Source: a virus
DNA: 38,543 nucleotides
Direction: 5' to 3' (one strand)
Virus record (IMG/VR): IMGVR_UViG_3300032291_000551
Span: 1-38,543 of that record
Made by a program: the position numbers and the translations under genes. Positions 1-6,308 of the stretch are shown here, one piece after another. A model generated the notes under the pieces. It saw only the letters and a list, made by a program, of their open reading frames with translations. It was not told the DNA's origin and ran no database searches. Position 1 is the first letter of the stretch; the number at the start of each line of letters is the position of its first letter.

Positions 1-123
1 ATGATTCCTTTCTCTTGGTTAACACCACCCCAAGAACCACGGGTTGCCGTGGCGGGGTCATACGGCAAGCCGTGTGCATACACTGCTAACTGCATGGCAA
101 TTTTATTTGGGTAGGAAATACTA
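1..123. repeat. Terminal direct repeat, left copy
   Basis: These 123 bases are identical to 38421-38543. The exonuclease reading frame is continuous when the copies are merged, so this is the overlap of a circular, circularly permuted or terminally redundant genome. A biological terminal repeat cannot be told from an assembly overlap by sequence alone. Confidence 0.95.
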
Positions 124-632
124 CCAGTCTTTAGGTCAGAGATATACAACTCGCCATTGTACTCAACTACACGGTCAGGTGTACCTGCAATCTTGTACTT
201 GTCTAGTACGCAGAACTGTTCAATGAATACATTTTTAAACTTCTTTGTTGCATCTGCATATGCTTGTATGTCTGCAACATATTCGTCAGGTATGACACCC
301 AAGTCTTCACCTCGGTCATACTTTTCTGTGAGCGTATGAATAGCAGTACCAATGTTAGCCTGTGCTGTAGCACCTGCTGCTTCCATTGCATCTTCAACTA
401 ACTTATCCATCTCTAACTTGTTATCTCTATTGGCTGATGCTGCTAGCAATAGGTCAGAGCGCAGCGTTAATCCTGCTGCAGCCATGCGTAACTTCCACGC
501 TACTAATGCAGTGCCATCATCTAGTGAACCTGCAACTGTTGTTGTTCTTGTATACGGTATAGGTTTGCCACCCTTCGGTGGCACAACCATTGGTCTACCG
601 TATCTATCTCTTGGAACTTCTACTTCTGACAT
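1..632 (-). CDS. RecB/Cas4-like PD-(D/E)XK exonuclease, N-terminal part (gene wraps the contig end)
   Basis: The gene starts at 632 (ATG preceded by AAGGGAGACGT) and is open to base 1. Merging the terminal repeat continues it in frame to a stop at 38276, giving 258 residues. Motifs typical of RecB/Cas4-family nucleases are visible: a GTAIH..TE motif (H99, E103), TPD with D153, ISDLKTG with D166 and K168, and Q181 in the QLAVYA helix. By family knowledge this is a metal-dependent DNA exonuclease acting in replication or recombination. Its neighbours downstream are a Zn-ribbon protein, a RecA-type ATPase, a Hjc-like nuclease and a primase, which supports a recombination role. The C-terminal 48 or so residues lie at the other end of the window. 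Confidence 0.9.
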   Translation of the reverse strand, partial: MSEVEVPRDRYGRPMVVPPKGGKPIPYTRTTTVAGSLDDGTALVAWKLRMAAAGLTLRSDLLLAASANRDNKLEMDKLVEDAMEAAGATAQANIGTAIHTLTEKYDRGEDLGVIPDEYVADIQAYADATKKFKNVFIEQFCVLDKYKIAGTPDRVVEYNGELYISDLKTGSISYPNKIAMQLAVYAHGLPYDPATATRGSWGGVNQEKGI

Positions 633-650
633 ACGTCTCCCTTGTTAATA

Positions 651-699
651 GGTTGGGGAGCAGGAACAAGGAGAGAGCCGAAACCCTGCTACCCCAACC
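651..699 (-). other. Long imperfect hairpin between leftward genes
   Basis: GGTTGGGG plus AGCAGG (651-664) pairs with CCTGCT, a bulged A, and CCCCAACC (685-699). This gives a 14-bp stem with a loop of about 20 nt, between the stop of the winged-helix gene at 724 and the exonuclease start at 632. No T-tract follows on the minus strand, so it is not a canonical intrinsic terminator. It may be an attenuator, a processing or stability element, or a binding site. Confidence 0.5.
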
Positions 700-723
700 C
701 ACTCATCTTAGCATAGGTGACGG

Positions 724-1104
724 CTATGCGTTGATGTCATTGCCGCAATGCGGACAAAGTTTTTCTCGCTTCTTGTATACTTCATGTATTACTTGGTCTT
801 TGTAATCTTGATGCACATATATCTTGCATCTGTTGCGTGCCTTTACAGCACGCACTATAGCACCTGACTGGTGCAACACTGACAATATACCACTAGCACT
901 ACCGTGATGCCAGCCTGTGCCTTCGGCTAACTCTTTCCAAGTCATACCATTAACACCTGCTAGTTTTAAATATGACAATGCTCTGACTTGGTTGTTTGCT
1001 TCTTGACCAGATGTAATGTTGTTTATAGCACGAGCCTTTGATGTATCAGTGCCTGACCATCCAGCCGTACCTTTGTATGGTTTATAAGGTACGTACTCTG
1101 CCAT
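724..1104 (-). CDS. Winged-helix DNA-binding protein
   Basis: This is a 126-aa protein. Residues of about 40-105 read as a winged helix-turn-helix: ALSYLKLAG, then GMTWKELAEGTGWHHGSAS, then SGILSVLHQSGAIVRA and a basic wing. The HHGSASG..S.LH.AG-type recognition helix is a pattern common in actinophage HTH proteins (recalled family knowledge). A short C-terminal CPHCG could bind metal with another chain or be a remnant half-ribbon. The start codon overlaps the stop of the gene upstream (TAATG), so translation is probably coupled. It is a likely phage regulator or DNA-end/origin-binding protein; the target is unknown. Confidence 0.75.
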   Translation of the reverse strand: MAEYVPYKPYKGTAGWSGTDTSKARAINNITSGQEANNQVRALSYLKLAGVNGMTWKELAEGTGWHHGSASGILSVLHQSGAIVRAVKARNRCKIYVHQDYKDQVIHEVYKKREKLCPHCGNDINA

Positions 1105-1505
1105 TAGTTATCTTCTTCCATGTCCAGTACTTCTACCTGGTCAACATCAATGTCACCATCATAGAAGTCAACTGTTACATTGTCTGTAAAGATAGCCTCT
1201 GCATCTTCAGCACTCTCAGCATCTACGCTGAAGGTACCAGTGATTGTGTATGAGGCACGGTATGTAGATGTAAGTCGGTGGGCACCAATAGATTCGAGTA
1301 AGTTATTGATGTCTTCTTTACTTGCTGAGAACTCACCGTCATCCCATTGACCTTCACTAAAGAAGTCACGGACTTTATGACGATTGTCAATTGCGTTTTG
1401 TTTGAAGGCATCTAACTCATCTACTTTCTGTATGAATCGTAATACTTCTGATTCTGTATAGTTAATTACTGCACCAGATTCTATTGTAACTTGGATTGTG
1501 TTCAT
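1104..1505 (-). CDS. Hypothetical 133-aa acidic protein
   Basis: The start at 1505 is chosen because GAGAGGAACAC lies just before this ATG. A longer reading from 1544 has no such site. The protein starts MNTIQVTIESGAVINYTES and is acidic throughout. Its C-terminal half (SYTITGTFSVDAESAEDAEAIF) has the look of a small alpha/beta domain that ends in an acidic tail. No family is recognised. It is coupled to the winged-helix gene downstream through TAATG. Confidence 0.7.
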   Translation of the reverse strand: MNTIQVTIESGAVINYTESEVLRFIQKVDELDAFKQNAIDNRHKVRDFFSEGQWDDGEFSASKEDINNLLESIGAHRLTSTYRASYTITGTFSVDAESAEDAEAIFTDNVTVDFYDGDIDVDQVEVLDMEEDN

Positions 1506-1533
1506 GTGTTCCTCTCGTTGTTTAGGTAAGCAG

Positions 1534-1562
1534 TTTATACACATGCTCAGGTGTTGACATAA
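1534..1562 (-). promoter_or_regulatory. Possible sigma70-like promoter for the 1505 gene
   Basis: Read on the minus strand, a TATAAA -10 box (1539-1534) preceded by TGTG sits about 28 nt before the ATG at 1505. The hexamer 17 nt upstream (TTATGT, 1562-1557) is a poor -35. The case rests on the extended -10 and on lying in one of the few gaps of the leftward arm (1506-1658). Confidence 0.25.
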
Positions 1563-1658
1563 ACTACCTGCATTTCAAGGGCAACTATCGGAAGACCTTT
1601 TACGCTGGTTCATTATGTCTATGGCGCTATCGCTGCTATTGCAGTATGCATACCAATA

Positions 1659-2654
1659 CTATACTAACAGAGATAAAGCCTTAGTCTTTACTCTGTCATT
1701 GCGTCCACTGAGGGTGGCGGCTGCCAAGCGTTCAGCGCCGCCCGTTGCATAGTGGTCAGCAAATTCTACCACTGCATGCCATGCACCAAAGGCTGTACCT
1801 CTGATGTTCTCTTGTGTTTCTGATTCATTGTAGATAGCCCACGCTTTAGCGCGTGCTTCTTTAGCAATGGTTTGTTGTTTGCGCTCACCACGTGTAAGCA
1901 AATCGTATGGTTTATCTTCTACTGTAGTAGGTAGTGCCCATACTTTCTTAAAGAAGTTTACTGCTTGCTCACGTGAGAAGTCAATGTCAAGTAGACGGTT
2001 GGCTGTTAACTCGTAGTCATCTATAGCCTGATATGTTAGGTTAGTAATGTTACGGATGTCGGCAATAGATAACTCTTGGTTAGTGCTGTGTGTCATGCGG
2101 TATGTGTACTCATTATACTTACGATTCTGTAAGTTGCTAATCAAACCGTTGACTTGATTAGCACAGAACAAACGTTCAATGATTGGCTTGATAACAACAG
2201 ATGATGAACCATCATGTGATGTCTTAACCAATAAGAACGCAGCGTGCGGGTCATTGGCTACTGATACACCACGTGGTAGTTCTAGTACCATCCAGATGTT
2301 AGAGCCACCATTGAACTCACCTGCTGCTGCATAGCGAGCATCACCTGCATCTACCAGTGTATCTAATGCGTTAAAGACTTCCATGTTTTGTACTACCTTG
2401 TATTTAGTACCAACAATACCAATGACTGAGTTGTTATCCTCACGGATAATACCCTGTTTTTTTGGTACGTCTATATATGTGGCTGGTGTTACACCTTCAC
2501 TGTCAATCAGTAATGGTGTTGACTCTGCCATCAGTGGTGCTGTGCGTACAGTCCAGTTAAGTCCTGCCTGTGTGGCTGCATCTGATGCTGAGTTGGCAGT
2601 TACTGCTGTACCACCACGTACCCATGCTGATTTGTTTTTACTTAGTGTTGTCAT
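1659..2654 (-). CDS. DUF932 / phage-plasmid-like protein
   Basis: A 331-aa protein of the DUF932 (TIGR03299 phage/plasmid-like) type. Recognisable stretches are the N-terminal PLMAES and YIDVPKKQGIIREDN region, VIGIVGTKYKVVQNMEVF at about residues 123-140, and FCANQVNGL with following basic residues in the middle. The usual length of the family is about 300-360 aa, so it is complete. The biochemical role of the family is not established. Phage copies normally sit with replication or anti-host genes, as here. The start overlaps the stop of the gene upstream (2638). Confidence 0.85.
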   Translation of the reverse strand: MTTLSKNKSAWVRGGTAVTANSASDAATQAGLNWTVRTAPLMAESTPLLIDSEGVTPATYIDVPKKQGIIREDNNSVIGIVGTKYKVVQNMEVFNALDTLVDAGDARYAAAGEFNGGSNIWMVLELPRGVSVANDPHAAFLLVKTSHDGSSSVVIKPIIERLFCANQVNGLISNLQNRKYNEYTYRMTHSTNQELSIADIRNITNLTYQAIDDYELTANRLLDIDFSREQAVNFFKKVWALPTTVEDKPYDLLTRGERKQQTIAKEARAKAWAIYNESETQENIRGTAFGAWHAVVEFADHYATGGAERLAAATLSGRNDRVKTKALSLLV

Positions 2655-2871
2655 CTTCTACATCCTTAGCGAACTTAAGTACTGCATATGAATTGTTCTC
2701 ATTTAGTTTATCTATAAAGCCTTCTTCTTTCATAAGACTTATAAATGTATCTACTAACATACCAGATAGTACACCTTCAGGCAATGCCATAAGACGGTGT
2801 GTCATTGGATGTGCTACGCTGAACTCTGTTACTAGTTCAATTGTATGCGGAACTTTAATTGTTTGTGTCAT
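2638..2871 (-). CDS. Hypothetical 77-aa protein
   Basis: The start at 2871 follows AAGGGAGAAACAA, a good ribosome site. The longer upstream reading lacks one. The protein begins MTQTIKVPHTIELVTEF, is mostly helical with an acidic C-terminus (AKDVEDDNTK), and has no recognised domain. It overlaps the DUF932 start by 17 bases. Confidence 0.65.
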   Translation of the reverse strand: MTQTIKVPHTIELVTEFSVAHPMTHRLMALPEGVLSGMLVDTFISLMKEEGFIDKLNENNSYAVLKFAKDVEDDNTK

Positions 2872-3031
2872 TTGTTTCTCCCTTGTTTGTTTGTGTTGTG
2901 TATATCCATGCCCATTCCATAGGGTATGTACTTCTTGGCAAGCCATCTCTGACTACATCCAATGCTGTATCATCATCTTCTGCATATACAGTAAAGACTA
3001 TGCATACATCATATGTTTCAGTACCAACCAT
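2855..3031 (-). CDS. Hypothetical 58-aa protein
   Basis: The start at 3031 has GGAGGAAGC directly upstream, which decides it over the ATGs further 5'. It reads MVGTETYDVCIVFTVYAEDDD and then a short amphipathic helix with PRSTYPMEWAWIY. No family is recognised. It overlaps the transglycosylase stop by 14 bases and the next start by 17. Confidence 0.6.
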   Translation of the reverse strand: MVGTETYDVCIVFTVYAEDDDTALDVVRDGLPRSTYPMEWAWIYTTQTNKGETNDTNN

Positions 3032-3446
3032 GCTTCCTCCAATGTGACCATGCAATTGATGGCTTGTCATACCGATGAACGATATACTCCAGCCCCCGCG
3101 CAACTTGTTGCGGGGCTGGGGTACCAGGCTTAGTGTTCAACACTTGTGCTATACCATAGGCTGTTGACTCAGGGTTATCCGCATCATGTTTCCATGCTGA
3201 CTCTTTACCCCATAGTTTCATCAGTGCTTTATGTTCGCTGCGGTTCCACTCAGGGAACCACATCTTCATGTATGAAACTGCATACATCTTGGCTGCGTAT
3301 GGTGTCCATACTTTAGGTAGTCTGTGTTCGTTATAACATAGGTCGTTAACATATTGTGAGTATTGCTTGAACGGCAGACCTACTAGTGTGGTTACTGTTA
3401 TTAGCATAGTACCGCCAATAGCAATCCACTTTCTTATGTTCTTCAT
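3018..3446 (-). CDS. Membrane-anchored lytic transglycosylase-like protein
   Basis: A 142-aa protein with a basic N-terminus and one hydrophobic segment (about residues 7-25), so it is either exported or anchored. Residues of about 70-140 match the short SLT/lysozyme-like domain: KLWGKESAW with candidate catalytic E82, then AYGIAQ (96-101), a GLEYI helix and SHWRKHGWY at the end. By family knowledge it would cut the glycan strand of peptidoglycan. It lies in the leftward (early-type) arm, far from the endolysin and holin candidates. It may act in entry, be a virion component expressed from the other arm, or modify the wall during infection. Confidence 0.75.
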   Translation of the reverse strand: MKNIRKWIAIGGTMLITVTTLVGLPFKQYSQYVNDLCYNEHRLPKVWTPYAAKMYAVSYMKMWFPEWNRSEHKALMKLWGKESAWKHDADNPESTAYGIAQVLNTKPGTPAPQQVARGLEYIVHRYDKPSIAWSHWRKHGWY

Positions 3447-3455
3447 GACTATCTC

Positions 3456-3581
3456 CTAGTCTTCATCTCCGTACATACGGTCAGGCTCACTGCATACACA
3501 CTCAAAGATAAAGCATCCACAGTCTGAACACTCCGCATCTTTGTCTAATGCAATGTCGTCATCTTCTCTTGGTTCACTCAT
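3456..3581 (-). CDS. Tiny Cys-rich acidic protein (41 aa)
   Basis: The start at 3581 has AAGGGTGCAGTG upstream and overlaps the stop of the Cys-rich gene before it by 8 bases (ATGAGTGA). Cysteines form CSDCGC and CVC (positions 18-30) in an acidic background, consistent with a small metal-binding knuckle. The function is unknown. Confidence 0.6.
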   Translation of the reverse strand: MSEPREDDDIALDKDAECSDCGCFIFECVCSEPDRMYGDED

Positions 3582-3702
3582 CACTGCACCCTTCGCAATC
3601 ATTAGTAACTTCTTTACATTCTTTACATAATCCACAGTCATCACATGTGAAGTTGAACTGCTCGCATACTTCACAAAATGGCGGTCCGTATATGACACTC
3701 AC
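3574..3702 (-). CDS. Tiny protein with four CxxC motifs (42 aa)
   Basis: A short frame found by reading the junction. It starts at GTG 3702, just after the stop at 3706, and ends in TGA at 3574, overlapping the next ATG. It has CEVC, CDDC, CKEC and CEGC in 42 residues, a spacing well suited to two zinc sites. The regular CxxC pattern is strong evidence that the frame is translated. The ribosome site is weak, so coupling to the upstream gene is likely. The function is unknown. Confidence 0.6.
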   Translation of the reverse strand: MSVIYGPPFCEVCEQFNFTCDDCGLCKECKEVTNDCEGCSDE

Positions 3703-3705
3703 TGC

Positions 3706-4062
3706 TTACCAACTAGCCTGATACTCGAACATAGCGTCATCAACACTCTGGTCTAACGCATCATTTAGTTTATCAATTGTATCGTTAATGTCTTGCCAAT
3801 ACCATTCGTCTACTTCTGTGCTACCAAAGAAGAAACCTGATGATGGTGGCAGCATTTCTTGTGCATACTCTGGTGTACCATTGTTTAGTACTTTCATACA
3901 TAACTCACGCAGGTCAATTAAGTCCTGCTTGGTTAGACTGATAGGCGTGCAGTCATCTACTGCACCAGTGTGGTTGATAATCCACCCGTGAATTGCATTA
4001 GCCTTACGCCAGTATGCAACCTCATGTACTTGCTTTTCATACAGATACATGTCTAGTCCCAT
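3706..4062 (-). CDS. Conserved phage protein of the GLDMYL / YWRKANAIH type
   Basis: A 118-aa protein starting MGLDMYLYEKQV, with EVAYWRKANAIHGWI at about residues 14-28 and a mid-domain GFFFGSTEVDEWYW. This combination recurs in many phage and bacterial proteins of unknown role (recalled family knowledge). It is mainly helical with no membrane segment. The start is supported by AAGGAGAGTAAC. The conserved WRKxNxIH..W motif looks like a binding surface, but no activity can be named. Confidence 0.75.
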   Translation of the reverse strand: MGLDMYLYEKQVHEVAYWRKANAIHGWIINHTGAVDDCTPISLTKQDLIDLRELCMKVLNNGTPEYAQEMLPPSSGFFFGSTEVDEWYWQDINDTIDKLNDALDQSVDDAMFEYQASW

Positions 4063-4063
4063 G

Positions 4064-4273
4064 TTACTCTCCTTGTTTTAGTACTTCAATAGATACTGTT
4101 TTAATGAATGGCTTGGTCATGTTAACCCAGTCCACTCCATATTCATCAGCCAGTCGCTCCCATGCTGCTGTCTCAACATCACGCTGGTCAGGACTGAACT
4201 CTGTTTCAATAGTAGTGACCATTATAAAATGGTCGGCTGCAAATAGAACATCAGTTGTAATTATGTTACTCAT
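4064..4273 (-). CDS. Hypothetical 69-aa protein
   Basis: It begins MSNIITTDVLFAADHF and has AAGGGATAACAA before the ATG. It is soluble and mixed alpha/beta with no recognised family. It overlaps the stop of the upstream Cys protein by 8 bases and ends just before the ribosome site of the next gene. Confidence 0.65.
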   Translation of the reverse strand: MSNIITTDVLFAADHFIMVTTIETEFSPDQRDVETAAWERLADEYGVDWVNMTKPFIKTVSIEVLKQGE

Positions 4274-4427
4274 TTGTTATCCCTTCTATTGTAGTATTGC
4301 AATCGTCACAGGTGTATCCATCTGGATAACCTGCTGCTTCTTCTTCTATTAGTAGTGCTAAGTCATAGTCTTCTACACAATCAGGACATATGACTGAGCC
4401 TTCTATGCAGTATCCGTAGCCGTTCAT
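4266..4427 (-). CDS. Small zinc-ribbon-like protein (53 aa)
   Basis: The start at 4427 is set by a TAATG stop-start overlap with the membrane protein gene upstream. The longer reading from 4469 would lie inside that gene without a ribosome site. It has CPDC and CDDC pairs (about residues 14-17 and 39-42) separated by an acidic helix, so two half-sites of a zinc ribbon are present. The function is unknown. Confidence 0.65.
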   Translation of the reverse strand: MNGYGYCIEGSVICPDCVEDYDLALLIEEEAAGYPDGYTCDDCNTTIEGITNE

Positions 4428-4603
4428 TAGAACGGTACTTCTACATGGTTTTCGCATGACTTGCGCCATGCTCGTAGCCTGCGTCGCAGGTATCTGTTTT
4501 CCTCTATTAGTTTTGCATTGGCATAAGCCAATACCATAATCATTACTAGGCTGGTACCTAATGCTATAGTTATACCAGCGACCATTGCTGTATCTAAATA
4601 CAT
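4427..4603 (-). CDS. Small single-pass membrane protein (58 aa)
   Basis: Found by reading upstream of the zinc-ribbon gene. The ATG at 4603 is preceded by AAGGGAGAACTAC, a strong site, and the stop overlaps the next ATG as TAATG. Residues of about 6-28 form a hydrophobic segment (MVAGITIALGTSLVMIMVLA). A basic helix rich in Arg follows (EENRYLRRRLRAWR), so the C-terminus is probably cytoplasmic. It might be an early inner-membrane effector. No family is recognised. Confidence 0.7.
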   Translation of the reverse strand: MYLDTAMVAGITIALGTSLVMIMVLAYANAKLIEENRYLRRRLRAWRKSCENHVEVPF

Positions 4604-4678
4604 GTAGTTCTCCCTTGTAGTTATAATAATATCATGGACTTGTAGTTATCCGCTGAGGCTACGGTTCCCCAGGCGCAG

Positions 4679-4722
4679 AAAAAAAGGGCAAGTGAGTGAC
4701 TGCTTGAGCCACCCACCTGCCC
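4679..4722 (-). terminator. Rho-independent terminator after the SSB-like gene
   Basis: On the minus strand a 16-bp stem (three G-T wobbles) is made by 4722-4707 and 4701-4686, with a 5-nt loop. Seven T residues follow (AAAAAAA at 4679-4685 on the plus strand). It lies directly after the stop at 4729, so it ends or attenuates the first leftward transcript. Confidence 0.85.
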
Positions 4723-4728
4723 TATCTT

Positions 4729-5073
4729 TTAGTTCTGAGTTACCTCAAACACCTCAAGTTGTAATTGAGGTGCTCGGCGGTCTGTTTCTGACACATTCTG
4801 ACGGCGGTCAAAGCGTGTAACCAAGCGACCCTTAAGCGTAACTAGTTCGGATTGTTCAGCACCTGCTCGCGTTACCCCTAGGATTTCACCTACGGTTGAG
4901 TCATCTAGTGCCACGATATTGATACCACATACATATACCTGACGGTCAGCCTCCCCATTAGAGAACGCTGATACTTCACGCTGGTCAAACCAGCCTGTCA
5001 CCATAGTACCCTTTGAACCTGAGTACTGCTTTACATTCTTAATCTTACCTGTGATGATTACTTCGTTGTTCAT
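4729..5073 (-). CDS. Putative OB-fold single-stranded DNA-binding protein
   Basis: A 114-aa protein starting MNNEVIITGKIKNVKQY, which resembles the first beta strands of an SSB OB fold. Alternating short strands follow (VTGWFD, QVYVCGINIVAL, LVTLKGRLVTRFDRR) and an acidic/aromatic end, LQLEVFEVTQ. The classic acidic DDxPF tip of bacterial SSB is absent. The ribosome site AAGGAGATAAC is strong. SSB function is inferred from fold-like pattern and placement near the start of the early arm. Another OB-fold role is possible. Confidence 0.55.
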   Translation of the reverse strand: MNNEVIITGKIKNVKQYSGSKGTMVTGWFDQREVSAFSNGEADRQVYVCGINIVALDDSTVGEILGVTRAGAEQSELVTLKGRLVTRFDRRQNVSETDRRAPQLQLEVFEVTQN

Positions 5074-5111
5074 GTTATCTCCTTGTTTAGTTGGTTAGTT
5101 TCGTTAGTGGA

Positions 5112-5143
5112 AGGTTGCCCTGCCGTAGGCAACAGGGCAACCT
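5112..5143 (-). other. Perfect 11-bp hairpin between first two leftward genes
   Basis: AGGTTGCCCTG (5112-5122) is an exact inverted repeat of CAGGGCAACCT (5133-5143) around a 10-nt loop. It lies between the stop at 5152 and the start at 5073. No T-tract follows on the minus strand, so it could be an attenuator, an RNase-protection stem or a protein-binding site. Confidence 0.6.
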
Positions 5144-5151
5144 GTAACTAA

Positions 5152-5544
5152 TTATCTTACATTGTGTTCTAGTATGCCGTCACAGTCTTGGCACTGGTTG
5201 AATATCTTAGGAGTCAAGATGTGGCACCATTGGCACTCTACCTCGCGTGAACGCTGACGCTCATCCTCTAACTCCCATAGTTCCTCGTATACTCCACCGT
5301 CATGAAGCATGACGACTGGTTCTTTGTACTCACCGTCTCTACCTGTCCAGTCATGTCCGCTGATGTCCTCGATTGGGCGCAACCAGTTACGCTTGTACTG
5401 CATGTTGCCCTCATCAACGAGTTGATGGGCAACTACAGAGTCACGGGCTTCTTTGGTTTCCTCGCAGTTGAGACATACTGTGTCGAGCATCATGCAGTCG
5501 TAGCATTGTGTGGTAACGCTGATGCCTTGTGTGTATTCTGTCAT
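5152..5544 (-). CDS. Cys-rich protein with two zinc-knuckle-like clusters
   Basis: A 130-aa protein, the first gene of the leftward arm. It has two metal-binding-like clusters: CYDC plus CLNC at about residues 14-27, and CQWC plus CQDC at about residues 104-120. They are joined by an acidic region rich in Glu, Asp and Trp. AAAAGGATAAGAC precedes the ATG. Placement next to the divergent control region suggests a very early protein, perhaps a regulator or host-takeover factor (inference). No family is recognised. Confidence 0.7.
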   Translation of the reverse strand: MTEYTQGISVTTQCYDCMMLDTVCLNCEETKEARDSVVAHQLVDEGNMQYKRNWLRPIEDISGHDWTGRDGEYKEPVVMLHDGGVYEELWELEDERQRSREVECQWCHILTPKIFNQCQDCDGILEHNVR

Positions 5545-5591
5545 TGTCTTATCCTTTTCTTAGTAGTAATTCAACAGCACATACTGTCGGG

Positions 5592-5965
5592 TAACCGCGA
5601 CATCCCGCTGTCACTCTTGCCCTGTCTGGCGAAAAGCCAGACGTTTAGGGCGACAGTCGGCTGATGCCGACTTGACAGCGCGGTGTAAGGTTAAGCACGC
5701 TTGCGAGCAGCCGTTAAGCCGAGCCAGAGCGAGGTAGGCTGCGAGTGTAGGCTTGAGCAATATTGGCGATAGCCAGCGAAAGCCGTGGCGTGCGTCCGAC
5801 TGTGTGTGATGTTAGGTGAGCGTATTGCGCGGAGGGGCTGTGCACCGTAGCGCTTGGAGCGAACACAACCCGCTTAGACAGACAGGCATGAGGCTATGCC
5901 GAATGGCTGGCACGCTTTGGCTAAGCGGAACATTAGAACCCTAATGCTGCCAAGGCATTAGTTCA
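5592..5965 (+). ncRNA. Candidate large structured non-coding RNA
   Basis: This region has no gene, is visibly richer in GC than the flanking genes, and is full of nested perfect inverted repeats. CGCTGTCA (5606-5613) pairs with TGACAGCG (5673-5680). It encloses GCCCT-GTCTGGC/GCCAGAC-AGGGC (5619-5651, loop GAAAA) and AGTCGGC/GCCGACT (5655-5672, loop TGAT), which make a three-way junction. TAACC/GGTTA (5592-5596, 5689-5693) can close it. Further helices are GCAGCC/GGCTGC (5707-5742), TGGC-GATA-GCCA (5764-5775), CCGCTTAG/CTAAGCGG (5870-5928) around GGCAT/ATGCC, and CTAATGC/GCATTAG (5941-5961). The loops GAAAA and GCGAAAGC favour the plus strand, but the strand and the exact ends are uncertain. 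Confidence 0.45.
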
Positions 5966-6214
5966 TAGACGGACAGTCCGAGTATATTCATTTAGTTATA
6001 CTGTCTGTATCAGACTGGCTCCCAGTCTGCAGGCAGATAGTACACCGTCAGACAACAGTCAGTATATACTCCTGTCTGTCCTATAGTAGTTCTGTCTATA
6101 GTCTATGACCCCCAGTCTTTTAACTAGCAGCAATATTATATACTGTATCTCTACAAACAAATATTTCTGTATATAGTTACAGGGGGGTAGATACAGTCTG
6201 ACCAGCACTTTTAT

Positions 6215-6286
6215 AAATAGTTCTGTAGAAATAGTTCGTTTAGGTACTTTGAACGGATTAATACTATATAGAGAGTAAAATAGTTC
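6215..6286 (+). repeat. Three AAATAGTTC direct repeats
   Basis: The nonamer AAATAGTTC occurs at 6215-6223, 6229-6237 and 6278-6286, upstream of the terminase gene. A related TAGTTCTGT is near 6087. These could be binding sites for a phage regulator or part of phage-specific late promoters. Confidence 0.55.
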
Positions 6287-6308
6287 AGAACTCTTTTATT
6301 AGAGTTCT
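6287..6308. other. Hairpin upstream of terminase
   Basis: AGAACTCT (6287-6294) and AGAGTTCT (6301-6308) form a perfect 8-bp inverted repeat with loop TTTATT. It starts at the end of the third AAATAGTTC repeat and lies about 70 bases before the terminase start. It could be a leader stem or an operator. Confidence 0.5.

Noticed and set aside
3089-3119. Hairpin CCAGCCCC/GGGGCTGG inside the transglycosylase gene
   Set aside because: It falls on the codons of a conserved helix (APQQVARGLEYI), so base composition of the coding sequence explains it well enough.
5302-5664. 120-aa plus-strand frame opposite the first leftward gene
   Set aside because: No ribosome site, and it runs opposite the Cys-rich gene with four CxxC motifs that are more convincing.
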